Source: Heliocidaris erythrogramma (lineage: Eukaryota; Echinodermata; Echinoidea; Camarodonta; Echinometridae). Taken from it: 64,000 bases of DNA. The notes below the pieces were generated by a model. The model did no database searches and was not told where the DNA came from. It saw only the letters and a list, made by a program, of their open reading frames with translations. Made by a program: the position numbers and the translations under genes. Of the stretch, positions 23,543 through 34,976 are shown piece by piece. The stretch lies in the NCBI GenBank assembly GCA_025617745.1, contig CM046858.1, positions 40,903,850-40,967,849 on the forward strand, read 5' to 3'. Every line of letters starts with the position of its first letter. The stretch's first letter is position 1.

Positions 23543-23693
23543 TCTGAGCGACGTAGCATCGAAAAGTACAGAACTCCATAATTATATCCGTGGTTAGTTA
23601 ACGTGGGATCGGCAACTGCATTCGTGGAAAAAGGTTCAGGTCTGCCTTGATGTTAAATCACCTCGTTTTATGGTAGCAACAGTTCGTAAATGG

Positions 23694-24419
23694 CTACCTT
23701 TTCAGCTCGTATACTCTCAGTGTTTTATCTTCCTGTATTACGAGTCTTCCAGGACCCGGCACGAGAAAAGTATTAACCAACACCATTGACTGGAACTCCA
23801 CATTCCTCTGTCCTATAACAACACCATTGGCGGCAATAACGTCAACCAAGTAATGTCCTCCTGGCAACTCACGATGCATAGCGAAAATGAAGTCTCTAGA
23901 TTCATCAACAGTAATGCTGCTAAGGTATCGTCCCGGAGAGAAGAGCCGACGTTGAATGTCACCAGAAGTGCCTTCCAAGATGCTTATCCAATCACCCGAT
24001 TCATGCCTGGACAGTACGACGATTCTTCTTTCAGACAAGGCATGCATCTGGTGTATCTTAAGAGGTGAGGTGTTCCCAGCAGTGACCGACTTCAATAGAT
24101 TACCCGAAGATGGATCGAAGGCGTTTATCAGCGACTCTCCCTCATAAGCCGCAAGTATCATGCAATTTCCATCGACCATGTCGACTGTAACCAGAAGAGT
24201 TCCTTCGTCACGTTGCATGGCACATATTGCCCTGATCCTTGACCAATCTTCTTCATAGATTAAAATCTCACAGTTGTCGGTGCTACACACCAATTTCCCA
24301 TCTCTTAGACATCTACAGGTTACAATAGACGAATTGTTTTCGTTTTCAGGGATTACAGTGCGCATAGGTTTACCCTTTAATGATATGTTTCTGACGTAAA
24401 GTTGTTTCTTGTTTTCTGC
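23694..24419 (-). CDS. Beta-propeller-like last exon (RBCC/NHL-type C-terminal domain)
   Basis: On the minus strand the acceptor TTGTTCTTAG at 24420 opens a 726-base exon (phase 0, 241 residues) ending in a stop at 23694. It begins AENKKQLYVRNISLKGKP and shows repeated strand-turn patterns: DGKLVCSTDNCEILIYEEDW, DGNCMILAAYEGESLINAFD, ERRIVVLSRHESGDWISILE, and a final EDKTLRVYELKR. These resemble blades of the propellers at the C termini of many TRIM/RBCC-like echinoderm proteins, where they bind partners; the family call is inference. N-terminal exons are not identified. It ends 151 bases from the stop of the transporter gene on the other strand. A paralogue lies at 28468-29098. Confidence 0.65.
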   Translation of the reverse strand, partial: AENKKQLYVRNISLKGKPMRTVIPENENNSSIVTCRCLRDGKLVCSTDNCEILIYEEDWSRIRAICAMQRDEGTLLVTVDMVDGNCMILAAYEGESLINAFDPSSGNLLKSVTAGNTSPLKIHQMHALSERRIVVLSRHESGDWISILEGTSGDIQRRLFSPGRYLSSITVDESRDFIFAMHRELPGGHYLVDVIAANGVVIGQRNVEFQSMVLVNTFLVPGPGRLVIQEDKTLRVYELKR

Positions 24420-25805
24420 CTAAGAACAACGAAATCCATACCGATCGACCCAATTATCACCAATAGGGTCGACTCCTCAACGTCTAGTTTTAACTCTCTG
24501 CGTTCAACCCAATGCTGAAGAGAACTGGCCATGCCGAATGACTTTACTCTGACCGATTCTCAAAATTTAGATTAGAAATTGAGTACCTAAAGATAATAAC
24601 GCTGATATATTTTCAGAATAATGTGAAGCCATTGAATGTTAATTGCGACTGGACTCATGAAAGAGTGTATCCGTAAATGTACAACATCTGCAAATCATGA
24701 TACTAGCCTTTCACTCATTACTATGATTATATATTCAAAATATCTTCGCCTAGTTAACCTACTAATATTCCGCTTTAGTATAGTCCATTAATCAAATATT
24801 TTACAATGTATCTAGTGCATTCAAGGTGCTTTAGGAATTAATACTCTGGTCAACGCTCCTGCATTTAAAGAACTCGTACCAGTTTTACTTATCCAACTCC
24901 CACGTCTTTGGCTTTGTCCTTTAGAAGTAACGTTATCTATATGATCTATATATAAGCATGGAAATTCTGACTTGACCCGTCACTCTACAAAGTGAGCAAA
25001 CGCCCAGATACAGCAGAAGAATTTTAGTATGTAACTCGGATGAACTCTTTCCTTTTTCCGTGAAAATTATCGTACATCTCTTCCCGGTGTCTCTGATTAA
25101 GATTTTTGGTACATTGATGGAGGTTTTATGCCTCGTGTAGCCGTCAAAAATTGTTCAATCCCTTTTAAATTTGCATAAATGGAATGTGTTTACATGTTCA
25201 TGTATTTGCTTTGATCATGTGAGATTTGGGGAATATTTGTTTTGCTTTTCACTATCAAGTTCTAAGTAAAAACTTCAAGTTTGGACATGTTGACTGATTG
25301 TGCAGAAGTCAGCATAGAAATAATGATAAAATGATTAAATATCTCTTGTAATACACACAAACACCCCCCCCCCCACACACACCCTCACGCGCGCGCCCAC
25401 GCACACACCCAACAGCGAGATTCATGAGATTGGCGATGCAACATGCATATGTTTCCAATATAAAGATCACAGAGTCAAATTTAATCGAATACTCCTGCTC
25501 TAATACATGTACTACGAGATATTCTGCGCTCCAGCTTCTGTTGGAGCTGAAACCGTTGTAATGATTTCTAAAGCAGTTTGGAAACGCATATCCAAGTTAT
25601 GTCATTAGTATTATCATAATTGTAGTTATCATCTTTATTTGCGTAACCAACACAAGCATATGCGTAAAGGATTCATGCCGTCTTCCGTCTATTACCATGA
25701 TCTTTAATTATATTCATGTTACTCAATATACATGTATAGTGTATTACATACATTTTAATGTGTTGTAAAAGTTTGAAAAATATGTGAAAGAAAAGAATTG
25801 TTACT

Positions 25806-25880
25806 TGGAATTGAATTGAATTGAATTGAATATTTATTATGGTTTATATGTCATTACCAATTTCAACGGTCTCATGTGAT
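25806..25880 (-). repeat. LINE 3' tail, (TTCAA)n on minus
   Basis: Minus-strand sequence runs into CCATAATAAATATTCAATTC followed by further ATTCAA units, the AATAAA-plus-pentamer ending of CR1/L2-type LINEs. The same pentamer ends the copy at 31430-31604 on plus. Confidence 0.6.
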
Positions 25881-26177
25881 TAATCAGGGCATTCTATAAT
25901 CTTCATTTTGTGAACAGATTTTCGTGTTCTCTTAAATATTTAAGTAAAGATGCAAAATTGTATTGCCTTTATTCTGACATTGTCATAATTTTTTTTTGTT
26001 CTCATTATTTATATATATTTTCACATTTCACGTGATTATGTAATTAACGTATTGATTAGATTTAACTTTCAATCAATTAATGGGATTGTTTACACATTTA
26101 GGTTCATAAAAATCATATTTGTGATTCTATGTCTCCTTTGAAAGAAACAACATCAAAGAGACTTGTTTAAACTCGGC

Positions 26178-26347
26178 AGGTGGAAGAAAGTACGCCTGAA
26201 GATGACATCACTGTAGATGAGACTTCTGACCCTGCGGCACAGGAAGCCTCGCCTTCATCCTCCCTCAGATCACAAGGACTAGAACAAGAAAATCAAGAAC
26301 GACCCCGTAGAGATCGACGCCCCCCTCAAATTTGTATATTCAAATTA
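26178..26347 (+). mobile_element. Probable LTR retrotransposon relic (end of pol)
   Basis: The translated tail is acidic and then basic (ENQERPRRDRRPPQI) and resembles the end of Ty3/gypsy-type pol proteins of marine invertebrates, which often close with RPP followed by a short aromatic stretch. Only this scrap is present; it is broken and old. Copia- or BEL-type origin is not excluded. Confidence 0.4.
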
Positions 26348-27564
26348 TGATTGGGGGATATTGCAAATATAATACTAGTACACCAAAAGCAAATAGTCGT
26401 ATAAAGTACGTTTTTCACTCGTGATAATGATTTACTTTGATTAAAGTACTGAATACTTACAAAACCATTAACATACTTGATAAAGATCTGAACTAACATT
26501 ATGTAATACGAGGATTCATATCATTTTCAATATAGTACTTTTCAAAATTGTTTTTACATTGAAATAAATAATCTCATATTGAATAAAGGCTACATGAAAA
26601 CACAGTTGAAACCTCTTTCAAATCAGATCGGCTTATTATGATTTGAGTGACTTGTCTAAATTTACCTTGAGCAAGAGGTAAGGTATGGTTATCTTACAAA
26701 CATCTACAGCTTTTTATGAACACCAATAACATAGTCTTTGTCTTTAACACGTATGATAGTATCTTCAGTACCAAACTATTTTACAAAATGTTTTCTTTAC
26801 TACAGTCTAAATTTTGCTTTGAATGAATATAGATGCTTGTATTCTAGTATTCTAGCACATTCATGGTTTTTCACCAAGGATCAAAGCGGTTCATACCTAA
26901 ACTAAGTTTCATATTTTGGGGATATGGGAAGCATGAAAACACAATGCAATAATCAGTAGCACATGTTATTGAAATGACCAAATTGCACCCCAAGAAATTT
27001 ACAATACTAAAGATTGTACTATGTAAATTTGAATGAATTGACCGACATACAGTTATTAAGTTGTAATTCCTGAAAATTGTTTTTCTCTACATCCAGAGCA
27101 TTTTGGGCAGCAAAGCTTGGTTTAGGGGCACTTTGGTTTTCCCCTTCCCGATGGAATTGTGTGTAAGTTTTTATATTTTTGTAATGTACACCATACATCT
27201 TCCTTCTGACAAAAATTTGGTCCATAATGGTGAATATCATCCGGGGACGAGACGCCTATGCCGTTAAGCCATCTAAAAGGTGCATCCTCTTGTTTGTTCT
27301 AGGAACCTCGCCGGGCTTTATACTTTCAGCACATGATCTTAATAATCAAAGAATCTTTCATCTGTATTTATGTTTTATGTTTTATTCTTTCCATTCACCG
27401 TTTGCAAATTTGACCTTCAGCCTGACAACCCAAATTTAGAATAAATGACGGACCCCTTAAAGATCACATTGGAAGAAAATTCCATCAAAATAAATATTGG
27501 CTTATTGCATAGATGGCATAAATTAAACAAGGTTATCCAAATTCAAAGCTTGGAAACATTTGAA

Positions 27565-27795
27565 TTAATGATTATTATCAATTATAAAACGGTAAAATAC
27601 AGCCCCCGATATAGCAGCTGAAAAGCTCCTTGAACGCTGCTGAGATGTGTGACGACACACGAAGGACCAGTCCTGTCTAAGCAGACGATGTCCCATAACA
27701 TCATACACATTTTTCAGTGCCTGTTTTGTCATCTCCTCTTCACTTATTTCTCTTACTTGACTAGCGTCAGTCTTAATGTTAGTCTGTTGCCTCAC
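27565..27795 (-). other. Open segment, possibly a death-fold-like exon
   Basis: The minus frame reads about 76 residues including EEEMTKQALKNVYDVMGHRL, LLRQDWSFVCRHTS. Amphipathic spacing around DW recalls the start of death-fold domains, but this is weak. It lies upstream of the propeller exon at 23694 on the same strand, so it could be an N-terminal exon. Related sequence occurs inverted at 28161-28215. Confidence 0.25.
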
Positions 27796-28160
27796 TCTTA
27801 ACTTCGTGCATGGTATTATTTTGATGAAAAATGCAGCGTTAAAAAAATAAAGGAATCAGTCACTTGTAAACAAAATAAGACGCCATTGTATTTTCAGCTG
27901 CTTGCACCGGGGCATGTTCGGCGTTTCAAGAGGGAACGAATACCATCCAGCTATTATTCGGAGGGCTTTTCAATTTGAAAATGGGGTTTATTTCATTGAT
28001 CATTGACCCTTCTCCTGTGTATTTACAATCAAACGGTTTTAGTTATCAGAATCAGTTTCACTTTCCCTTTTAGAATGGTGTGAAATAAGGTCATGTTAAA
28101 TATACCAAACTCTTTATAATTTGATAAATAATTGCATTGCAATTACGTTCATTCATTATA

Positions 28161-28215
28161 GGACGTCGTCTGCTTAAGCAGGGTCGATCCCTCATGTGAC
28201 GACATCAAAATATCG
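28161..28215 (+). pseudogene. Inverted decayed copy of the 27565-27795 segment
   Basis: After TTCATTATAG the plus strand reads GRRLLKQGRSLM, a stop, then RHQN, parallel to GHRLLRQDWSFVCRHTS of the minus segment; the cysteine codon there is TGA here. Confidence 0.4.
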
Positions 28216-28467
28216 CTATATTTCTGGCGAATCCTCGGATATTCCAGATGCTTTGAAGAGCTTTTATTTATGTTGTTTTTATAATCATCAGATACGCAGT
28301 CGACATAAAACGTATACGATTGCCATCTGTAAGCTTCCCAGTTTCTAGTGATACATTAATTGCCATATTTGTGATTTTCTTCCAATGTGATCTTTAACAA
28401 GAAGGTTGGCTATATTCATTTAATACGGTCAGCTTGGAATATTCTTGCATCATCTTTTCCAATACCG

Positions 28468-29098
28468 TCACAGTAGGTCCATTCCTTTCGGGCTGTATAC
28501 TAGGATATCTCCTTTGACATCTTCGTGGATCGCAATTTGATTTGAATTCAAACAAAGGAAAGATAGGTAGGTCACTGCCGTCCTTCTGAAAGTCAAAATC
28601 CTTTGTGGGGATAACTCTCCAAAGACATCCGCGGCAAAGTCGTCATTCTCGCGGTCCCTATACAAGACTAAAATGGATTAATTTCCCTATTTACGGTGCT
28701 GCCATATACATCTTTGCCGTGTAGAGGAAAGGATTTAACAATGATAGCTCCTGAAGCATTAAAAATGCAGATAGCCTTAACATCGGGGTCGCATTTTGTC
28801 CTGACAGCAATATGTCCATTTGCCCTGGCATGCATCTCATGAATTTTAACGGTCCCAGTGTTAGCTCCCTCTATAATGCTCCAATCACTTTGGTTGATCA
28901 GATAGATAGTAAATGAACCATACGCAGCAGCCATTAGTGTACCATCTCCGCCAGCAGTAACTAAAATACTCGCATTAGATGGCACTTCCAATGGAATTTC
29001 TTGTATGATTTTCCATTCGAATGGCCTAAAATATTTGATGATTACGACCTTGCCATTCCGGTTGCCACATGCAACTAACTCGCCTTCCATGCCATTTT
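28468..29098 (-). pseudogene. Beta-propeller-like paralogue with one frameshift
   Basis: From acceptor TCTCACTTGTAG at 29099 the minus frame reads NGMEGELVACGNRNGKVVII, then blades such as GGDGTLMAAAYGSFTIYLIN and TVKIHEMHARANGHIAVRT, the last parallel to LKIHQMHALSERRIVVLS of the gene at 23694. Near 28670 the frame stops after VNREINPF while the next frame continues ILVLYRDRENDDFAADVF to GDILVYSPKGMDLL and a stop at 28468. One base change in length separates the two halves, so this is a recent pseudogene or an assembly error. No N-terminal exons were found. Confidence 0.65.
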
Positions 29099-31429
29099 CT
29101 ACAAGTGAGACACAACGGTATAATTATGTCGAACTCGTCATCAGACCCTACCTCCTTGTTACTACTAACAACTATGAAAATATGACCGGTAATCATCTCT
29201 TTGAGAAAAGTCTGATGAAATTTTGCAATGCGACATTGGTGTACCTAAATGAAATATTACTTACTGTCTTTAAAATAAGTTTTAAAAAGAGTTAAAAAAC
29301 GTTGATTGTAATCAAACGTTTTAATATCTGATTAACTGTTATGTTCATATATTCATTAAACATGGTGTGTTTTATTAGGTAATTACTTCAACAAAAATAC
29401 TTAGCTATCATCGTTTGATGACATGGTAACATGTGTGAATTGTTGTCCAGTGATGGCATTACTATTTTGTTCTGGACTATTTGGGTTATAGGGACCCTTA
29501 TTAATAAATTTAGAATGGACACTTGCCATCGTTAAGAAGAGATTTTGGTGGAAATTCTTCAAAAGTGTCTTATTTGCCATAATAAATGAAAACAGAAGTG
29601 TTTCCATAGCGGATGGGGGCTTTCTATATAGGAATATACCTGCCACCTCGTCCCCTCTCAGTGGCCGCCGCCCATGTAATCACGCCACTCAGAAATGTTT
29701 AAATACTTATATTTATCTTTATTCGATTATTTCATGTCATGACTATAATCTAAGCGGTGAAGATATTATGTACATTAGGCTAAAATCAACGTCTTAGTGC
29801 TTACCCTGTTCATGTAAACCTCTTCAAAATTGTTGTTATAAACATCTACCATATATCAACAAAAAGAAGAAAACAAAAGAAAGAGAGAAAATGTGAGAAT
29901 TTTATCGTTAGCGTGTACGTCAATTCAATTCTGAATTATTCGGATAAAAGAAAAACATGCTTTATTTTTTCGTGCTTCCTAACCGGCCTCTCTCCTTTAA
30001 CAATGTAATAAATTAATATCTAAGGAAGCATGCTTCAACCTCAATGTTGTTGAAGTACTGAAATAGAGATACAAAAATGATAACTCGTATCAGGAGGTTT
30101 TTTCGTAGAAATTCGATTTCAAACACTGTTTCAAAACTCACTCAGTGCCGAAAACGAATTTGGCTGGAAAAAAGTTCTAAACTGGGTACCGTGAAACAGG
30201 GTTTCAAAACTGTGCTTTATGACTGCGTTTTAAAACGCTGATTGTAGCTTCGCAGTTGAGTTATAAACTCCCCTAGACAAATCGACACGATCCATCCAGC
30301 TCAAAAGGTTGACTAGATACGTGTGGATAAAAATTATCTTGTTAATTAATCAGTCCAAAGAATCAACACTTATAGAAATGACACTTCTATTTATTCCTGT
30401 ATCGCATGTTATGTGCCCCCATAACGTATGAAAAAAGAAGCCATGAACAAAAATGATAACTGATTTTTCAACCATTATGATGGTATTCATACCAAGTAAA
30501 TTGTAACGATATTGATGTGAGTTATGTGCTGACTGGGCTTGTCGCTCGAATTGTCAGTGAACCGGGTGGAACTGAGAGTCGCAGTGATTGATGCAAATAT
30601 TGTGAATTCGTTTAAGATTTTAAGTCTTTAGTACTAATAATCTAATATAACATAAATCTGTAGTATACCTAGATTAAATTTAAAGAGAACTATTGCTGGG
30701 CTAGCGCCATGAGCGTCCTTGGACGGTGTGTGCGCTCTACAAGTTTTCACCATTGTTATTATTATTATTCTAAAACCTCCTAATTTTTTTCTTCAAAAAT
30801 TCCCTCGCTCGCTCGTAATGCGACCTCGCAAAACAGTATTGATAAGTATAGCTAATATTGGAACACGTATCAAGCCAAACAGAACGAGTATAAACGCCAA
30901 TTCGTTTGAGATGGTTAGACTTGCATGGAAAGAGCAAAATGTAAACATACTCCTTGGAATAGCCGCTTTGTCTTGCACATTTATGTTTGTATATGAAGTA
31001 TCTGTCAACATGATCTTTGGCGCTATAATGATATCTAGATAAATAGAAACGATGGTATGCGATATCAAATTATGTAATAAGAAATGATAAATTGACTACA
31101 TTTCACTCGATAACAATTCATGATTTATCTCATATCTAATAAAATACATATTATATATTGACAGATAAATACAGCTCACACGAGTAAATAGGCTATTACT
31201 TTGAACTTTGAGTAAATATTCAGAGTTTTCTTGAATATAATAGAAAATAGGCAATGGAAAAACAATGTGAATGATGAAACACTCAATACAATACTAAAAG
31301 AAAACTTTATATATATACACACTAACTGATATACTTTATACATTTTGTGAGAGGCCCATGTAAATCAGAAAATACTCTAAAATTTATACAATTTATAATT
31401 GTATAATCTTATAATTTGCTTACTTTATT
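29099..31429. other. Intergenic, no gene recognised
   Basis: AT-rich DNA. A short SINE- or LINE-like end with CGCCATGAGCGTCCTTGG and (TTA)n lies near 30700-30770. The minus frame at 29401-29646 is open but matches nothing I know. Confidence 0.4.
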
Positions 31430-31604
31430 GATTGACTTTCATTTACTGTACTTATACCTTGTATTACCGGTAGTAGTTTTTTCGTTCTTGTTAATCTTTG
31501 TAATTGATAGTTTATATTGTACACATGTTTTATTCAGCTTTTGGCTGCGAAACATGTTTCTTTCAATAAACCATTTTTTAATTGAATTGAATTGAATTGA
31601 ATAC
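31430..31604 (+). repeat. LINE 3' tail with (TTGAA)n end
   Basis: A 3' UTR-like stretch with GGCTGCGAAACATGTTTC and AATAAA ends in four TTGAA-type units, the mirror of the tail at 25806. No coding part remains. Confidence 0.6.
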
Positions 31605-33985
31605 AAAGCAATATCAAATATTACGAGTATAAATATATACTAGAGAAGCAGCCCGTGGACATCCACGTACCGTATATTTGTCACAATAATCAAATTAATA
31701 AAAAGAAGTCGGGTAAATTGTTATATTTTTTTACCAAGAAGTATTTACAACATGTGAGTATGTGTTATTTATCCAAATCTTTCATGAGTTCCGAAGAAAA
31801 TACATGTTCATCTTGATGAAGACTAAATGATATGGATATAATTATGTTCGAGTAGTACTATATCCATGTTAGAGGGAGCGATTTTTGATCTTGTCATGTT
31901 TCTGTGGGGTAATAATCAGAGAAATTAAGGCCATGAAAACATGACATGCATAATTAGCGTCCCTAACAATACAAATATGAGCAAAATGAATTTATTGTCA
32001 TTTTATTTTCAGGGGGATTATGGCCCTCTTATATGGGTCTTGGGAGGACCTGACGGATTGACTTTTCCCTACTACCCTCCCGTCACCCCAGCGTGGCAAC
32101 CGATATTCCTAAGTGACGTGATCTCCTACACCTCCCCTCCCCCGAATGATATCTACAGATCTGTTTAGTCTGTCATAAGGGAATGAATAATATATTTGAG
32201 GCGATATACAATAACATGTTTCCAACGGTATGAGGGCCATTTTCCCCATTCATGTCACTTTAGTTGTTGATAATAGGAATGATTTATGCAACAGCCAACC
32301 AAATGTGCGTGTAGGTAAACCCTAAACACTAACCCTAACCCTAAGCCTAAACCCTAAACTCTAACCCCAACCCTAACCCTATATATTGTTTTCATTTTGG
32401 GTAGCTTTCCCAAAAGGAAGTTTAAGTTAGTATATGCTTCCATGATATGAGTAAAAAGTAGAAAATAATAAATTAATTTTAAACAAAGAGTCCTTAAATA
32501 GGAAGTGGCCGAAACCTCCCTCCCCCTTTTCTTACATTCTAACAGTTACACGTTCCTACCCTTTACCTTGCCTCATTGAACATCAACCCCCACAAAAAAC
32601 AAAGACAATTGAAGCACAGAAAGAATTAAGTTCAAGTAAGGAAGTAATGGAACGCTTACATAAATCAAACTTCCAAACGAGCCGAATTTTCACAAATAAA
32701 AGGCAGAAAAGTTTACAGGCACCTGAATCGATCGCGACGAGGGGATGTCTCATTGAGACCTGTACATCATCCGCTTAAATCACTTGTTGAATTAAAAAGC
32801 AAATTGCAGTAGGGGCAGGTTTTGATACCCTAAACAGAGAAACCCGTCTATCCCTGATTTTTTATACCGTTAACGGCAATTTTATATCTTGCTTGGTATT
32901 TTACAACCTACTTTGAGGATTACATGATCATCATCATAGTCCTTTATTTAGCCAAAGAGGAACCGTAAAAAACTGACCGAATTTGGAACGCATTACCGAA
33001 CTATATCCCCCCCCCTTCCGCGGATCTTCTTCTTATCATCTCTGAATTTGATACCCTATTTCTTGATACCTAAACGGGCGTAACCCGGGTTATGCGCTTA
33101 TTGCTGAAAAGGTACCCTTTTTATCCGTTTTCTTGTACGTGGATGATGCCTGATGTACCGGCCTCAATGAGAAATGCCCCCCCCCCCCTGTAACCATGAA
33201 ACTACAAAATAATGATGTTACTCTATGCGTGAAACATACTACATGCAGTACATGTAGAAGTACACGTGCGCTGTGTTTTGATGCGCCGTATACATTGAAG
33301 CCATACATGTAATAAAATACTACAGCATGCGGAGCTGTTGTTCTTTGGCAATATACAAATTGAGGTTTCTCCCCGTCACAGGTAAAGGGTATGGGTTGGG
33401 GCATTACAGAAGGTACTTTTTCGTGCGTACGGCAGTGCGCTGTTCCATAGGCAGAATTATTACTCCCTCCGAAAATTCAATGTTTAAAAATTAATTTATG
33501 AAATATGGACTGCACGCCAGCCCTCAAAAAGTGCCTCCCAACCCTCTAAGAACCATTCCCCGCCCGTGGGTACCAAAAGGTGGGTACCAAAAAAGCCAGG
33601 GGAGGCGCCTATTCGAACCAAAAAAGGCCCCAAATCATTAGCGTAATATATATATATATATATACATACACCAAAAATCGCCTTGAAGAATATAGGAAAG
33701 TGTTAATAATATGGTTAAGAATAAGACATTGAAATGGGAGCAACACATACATTTCATTATTGGTTGTTAGATTTACTATCTTACAAGTAAATATGCAGAA
33801 CACTTTGATGCTATGATGTAATGGCACATCTAACAATAAGGTTGGCAGTTTAAAAAGTTCATTGACATGTACATGTATTGAATATGATAATACCAGGGGG
33901 TACCCGACCAAGTTCTGTTTTTATTAATCTTTTCATCATTGAGATTATGAAGCTACTTTGTTTAAAAAAAAGGAAATATTTCTTT
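31605..33985. other. Intergenic with interstitial telomere-like patch
   Basis: No supportable gene. A C run (33006-33015) and a second (33179-33188), a (TA)n at 33649-33664 and the CCCTAA patch at 32316 are the only notable features. Confidence 0.4.
32316..32384. repeat. Degenerate interstitial telomere-like (CCCTAA)n
   Basis: About ten CCCTAA or one-base variants (ACCCTAAACCC, CTAACCCTAAGCC, CCAACCCTAACCC) lie in a row within AT-rich DNA. Confidence 0.8.
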
Positions 33986-33989
33986 TCAT

Positions 33990-34680
33990 TTGCCCCCAGT
34001 CAAGGAAGCAAGAAGTTTTGGTAAACAAAATAAATTACCACAATTTTATTTAGCTGTATTAGGTGTTTGGGCATCCTTTAGATTCCTTGATTTATTAAAG
34101 GTAACGGATATCGGAAATCAAATTATTTGGAATAATAGTAATATAAAATATGATAACAAAATGCTGTTCTTCAAAAGATGGAGCTATTAGGGATCATCAG
34201 TGTTAAACAAGTAATAATAGATGGACGTTGGAAGGAAGTTAATGATATTTTAAAAGATTTTGAATCCAAAAATTTACTGTGTCATTTTGAGCTATCAAAA
34301 TTTAAAAAAGTATTCCCTATAATTTGGTTAAATAAAACAAAAAATAGACAGTATACTGAGTACAACCAAGAGGATTTGTTCGAAATTTCCTACTGGCGAT
34401 TTAGTTAATATAAGAACTATTAAAGCCAGTTGAGTTGAAACAGACGGAACCATACTATTTTAATTTTTGATTTTGTATGGGATAAAGTTATGTTTTTTAA
34501 AACTTAGGTATATAAAATATAAAAAGAATTAAGACAATTTATTCAAATGGAATATATTAAGTGATAATCAATGTTATATATGTAAGTGTCAAGATACAAC
34601 AATGCACATGTTATTTGAATGCAAGGGAGTATAGATCTTGTGGAAAAATTATTAAACGAATGATTTTTTGATCAAGAACT
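33990..34680 (+). pseudogene. L1/Tx1-like LINE C-terminal fragment
   Basis: The frame reads LPQFYLAVLGVWASFRFLDL, IIWNNSNIKYDNKMLFFKRW, then, shifted by one frame near 34178, ELLGIISVKQVIIDGRWKEV; further on WNILSDNQCYICKCQDTTMH and LFECKGV form the zinc-knuckle (C-x2-C...H-x4-C) at the end of L1/Tx1-type ORF2. The order of these blocks matches the region downstream of reverse transcriptase. It is 5'-truncated with several stops and frame changes. Confidence 0.75.
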
Positions 34681-34919
34681 TCAGTATCTTTAATTTTTAA
34701 TGTCATCAATGATTTATTTTGGCAGTGTATATATTCTGTAATTATTTGTTATTGATACATGAATAAAGATCCTCGTATGAGGTAAAAGAGAAGGAAAAAA
34801 AAGGAGGCAAGAAGTTGATATTCGTAACGTAACAAAAAACAAAACCAAAACAAAACAAACACACCCAACATAACAACCAAGCATAACAAAGCCATGGTTT
34901 AGCTGATTACAATAACTAA

Positions 34920-34976
<57 letters not shown>

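Larger units (their letters stand above)
24420..27564. other. Intergenic or intronic, AT-rich, two retroelement scraps
   Basis: Apart from the LINE tail near 25806 and the LTR-element relic near 26178, I see a C-rich/CA repeat at 25355-25410 and otherwise AT-rich DNA. It may be intronic to the propeller gene, whose upstream exons are not located. Confidence 0.4.
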
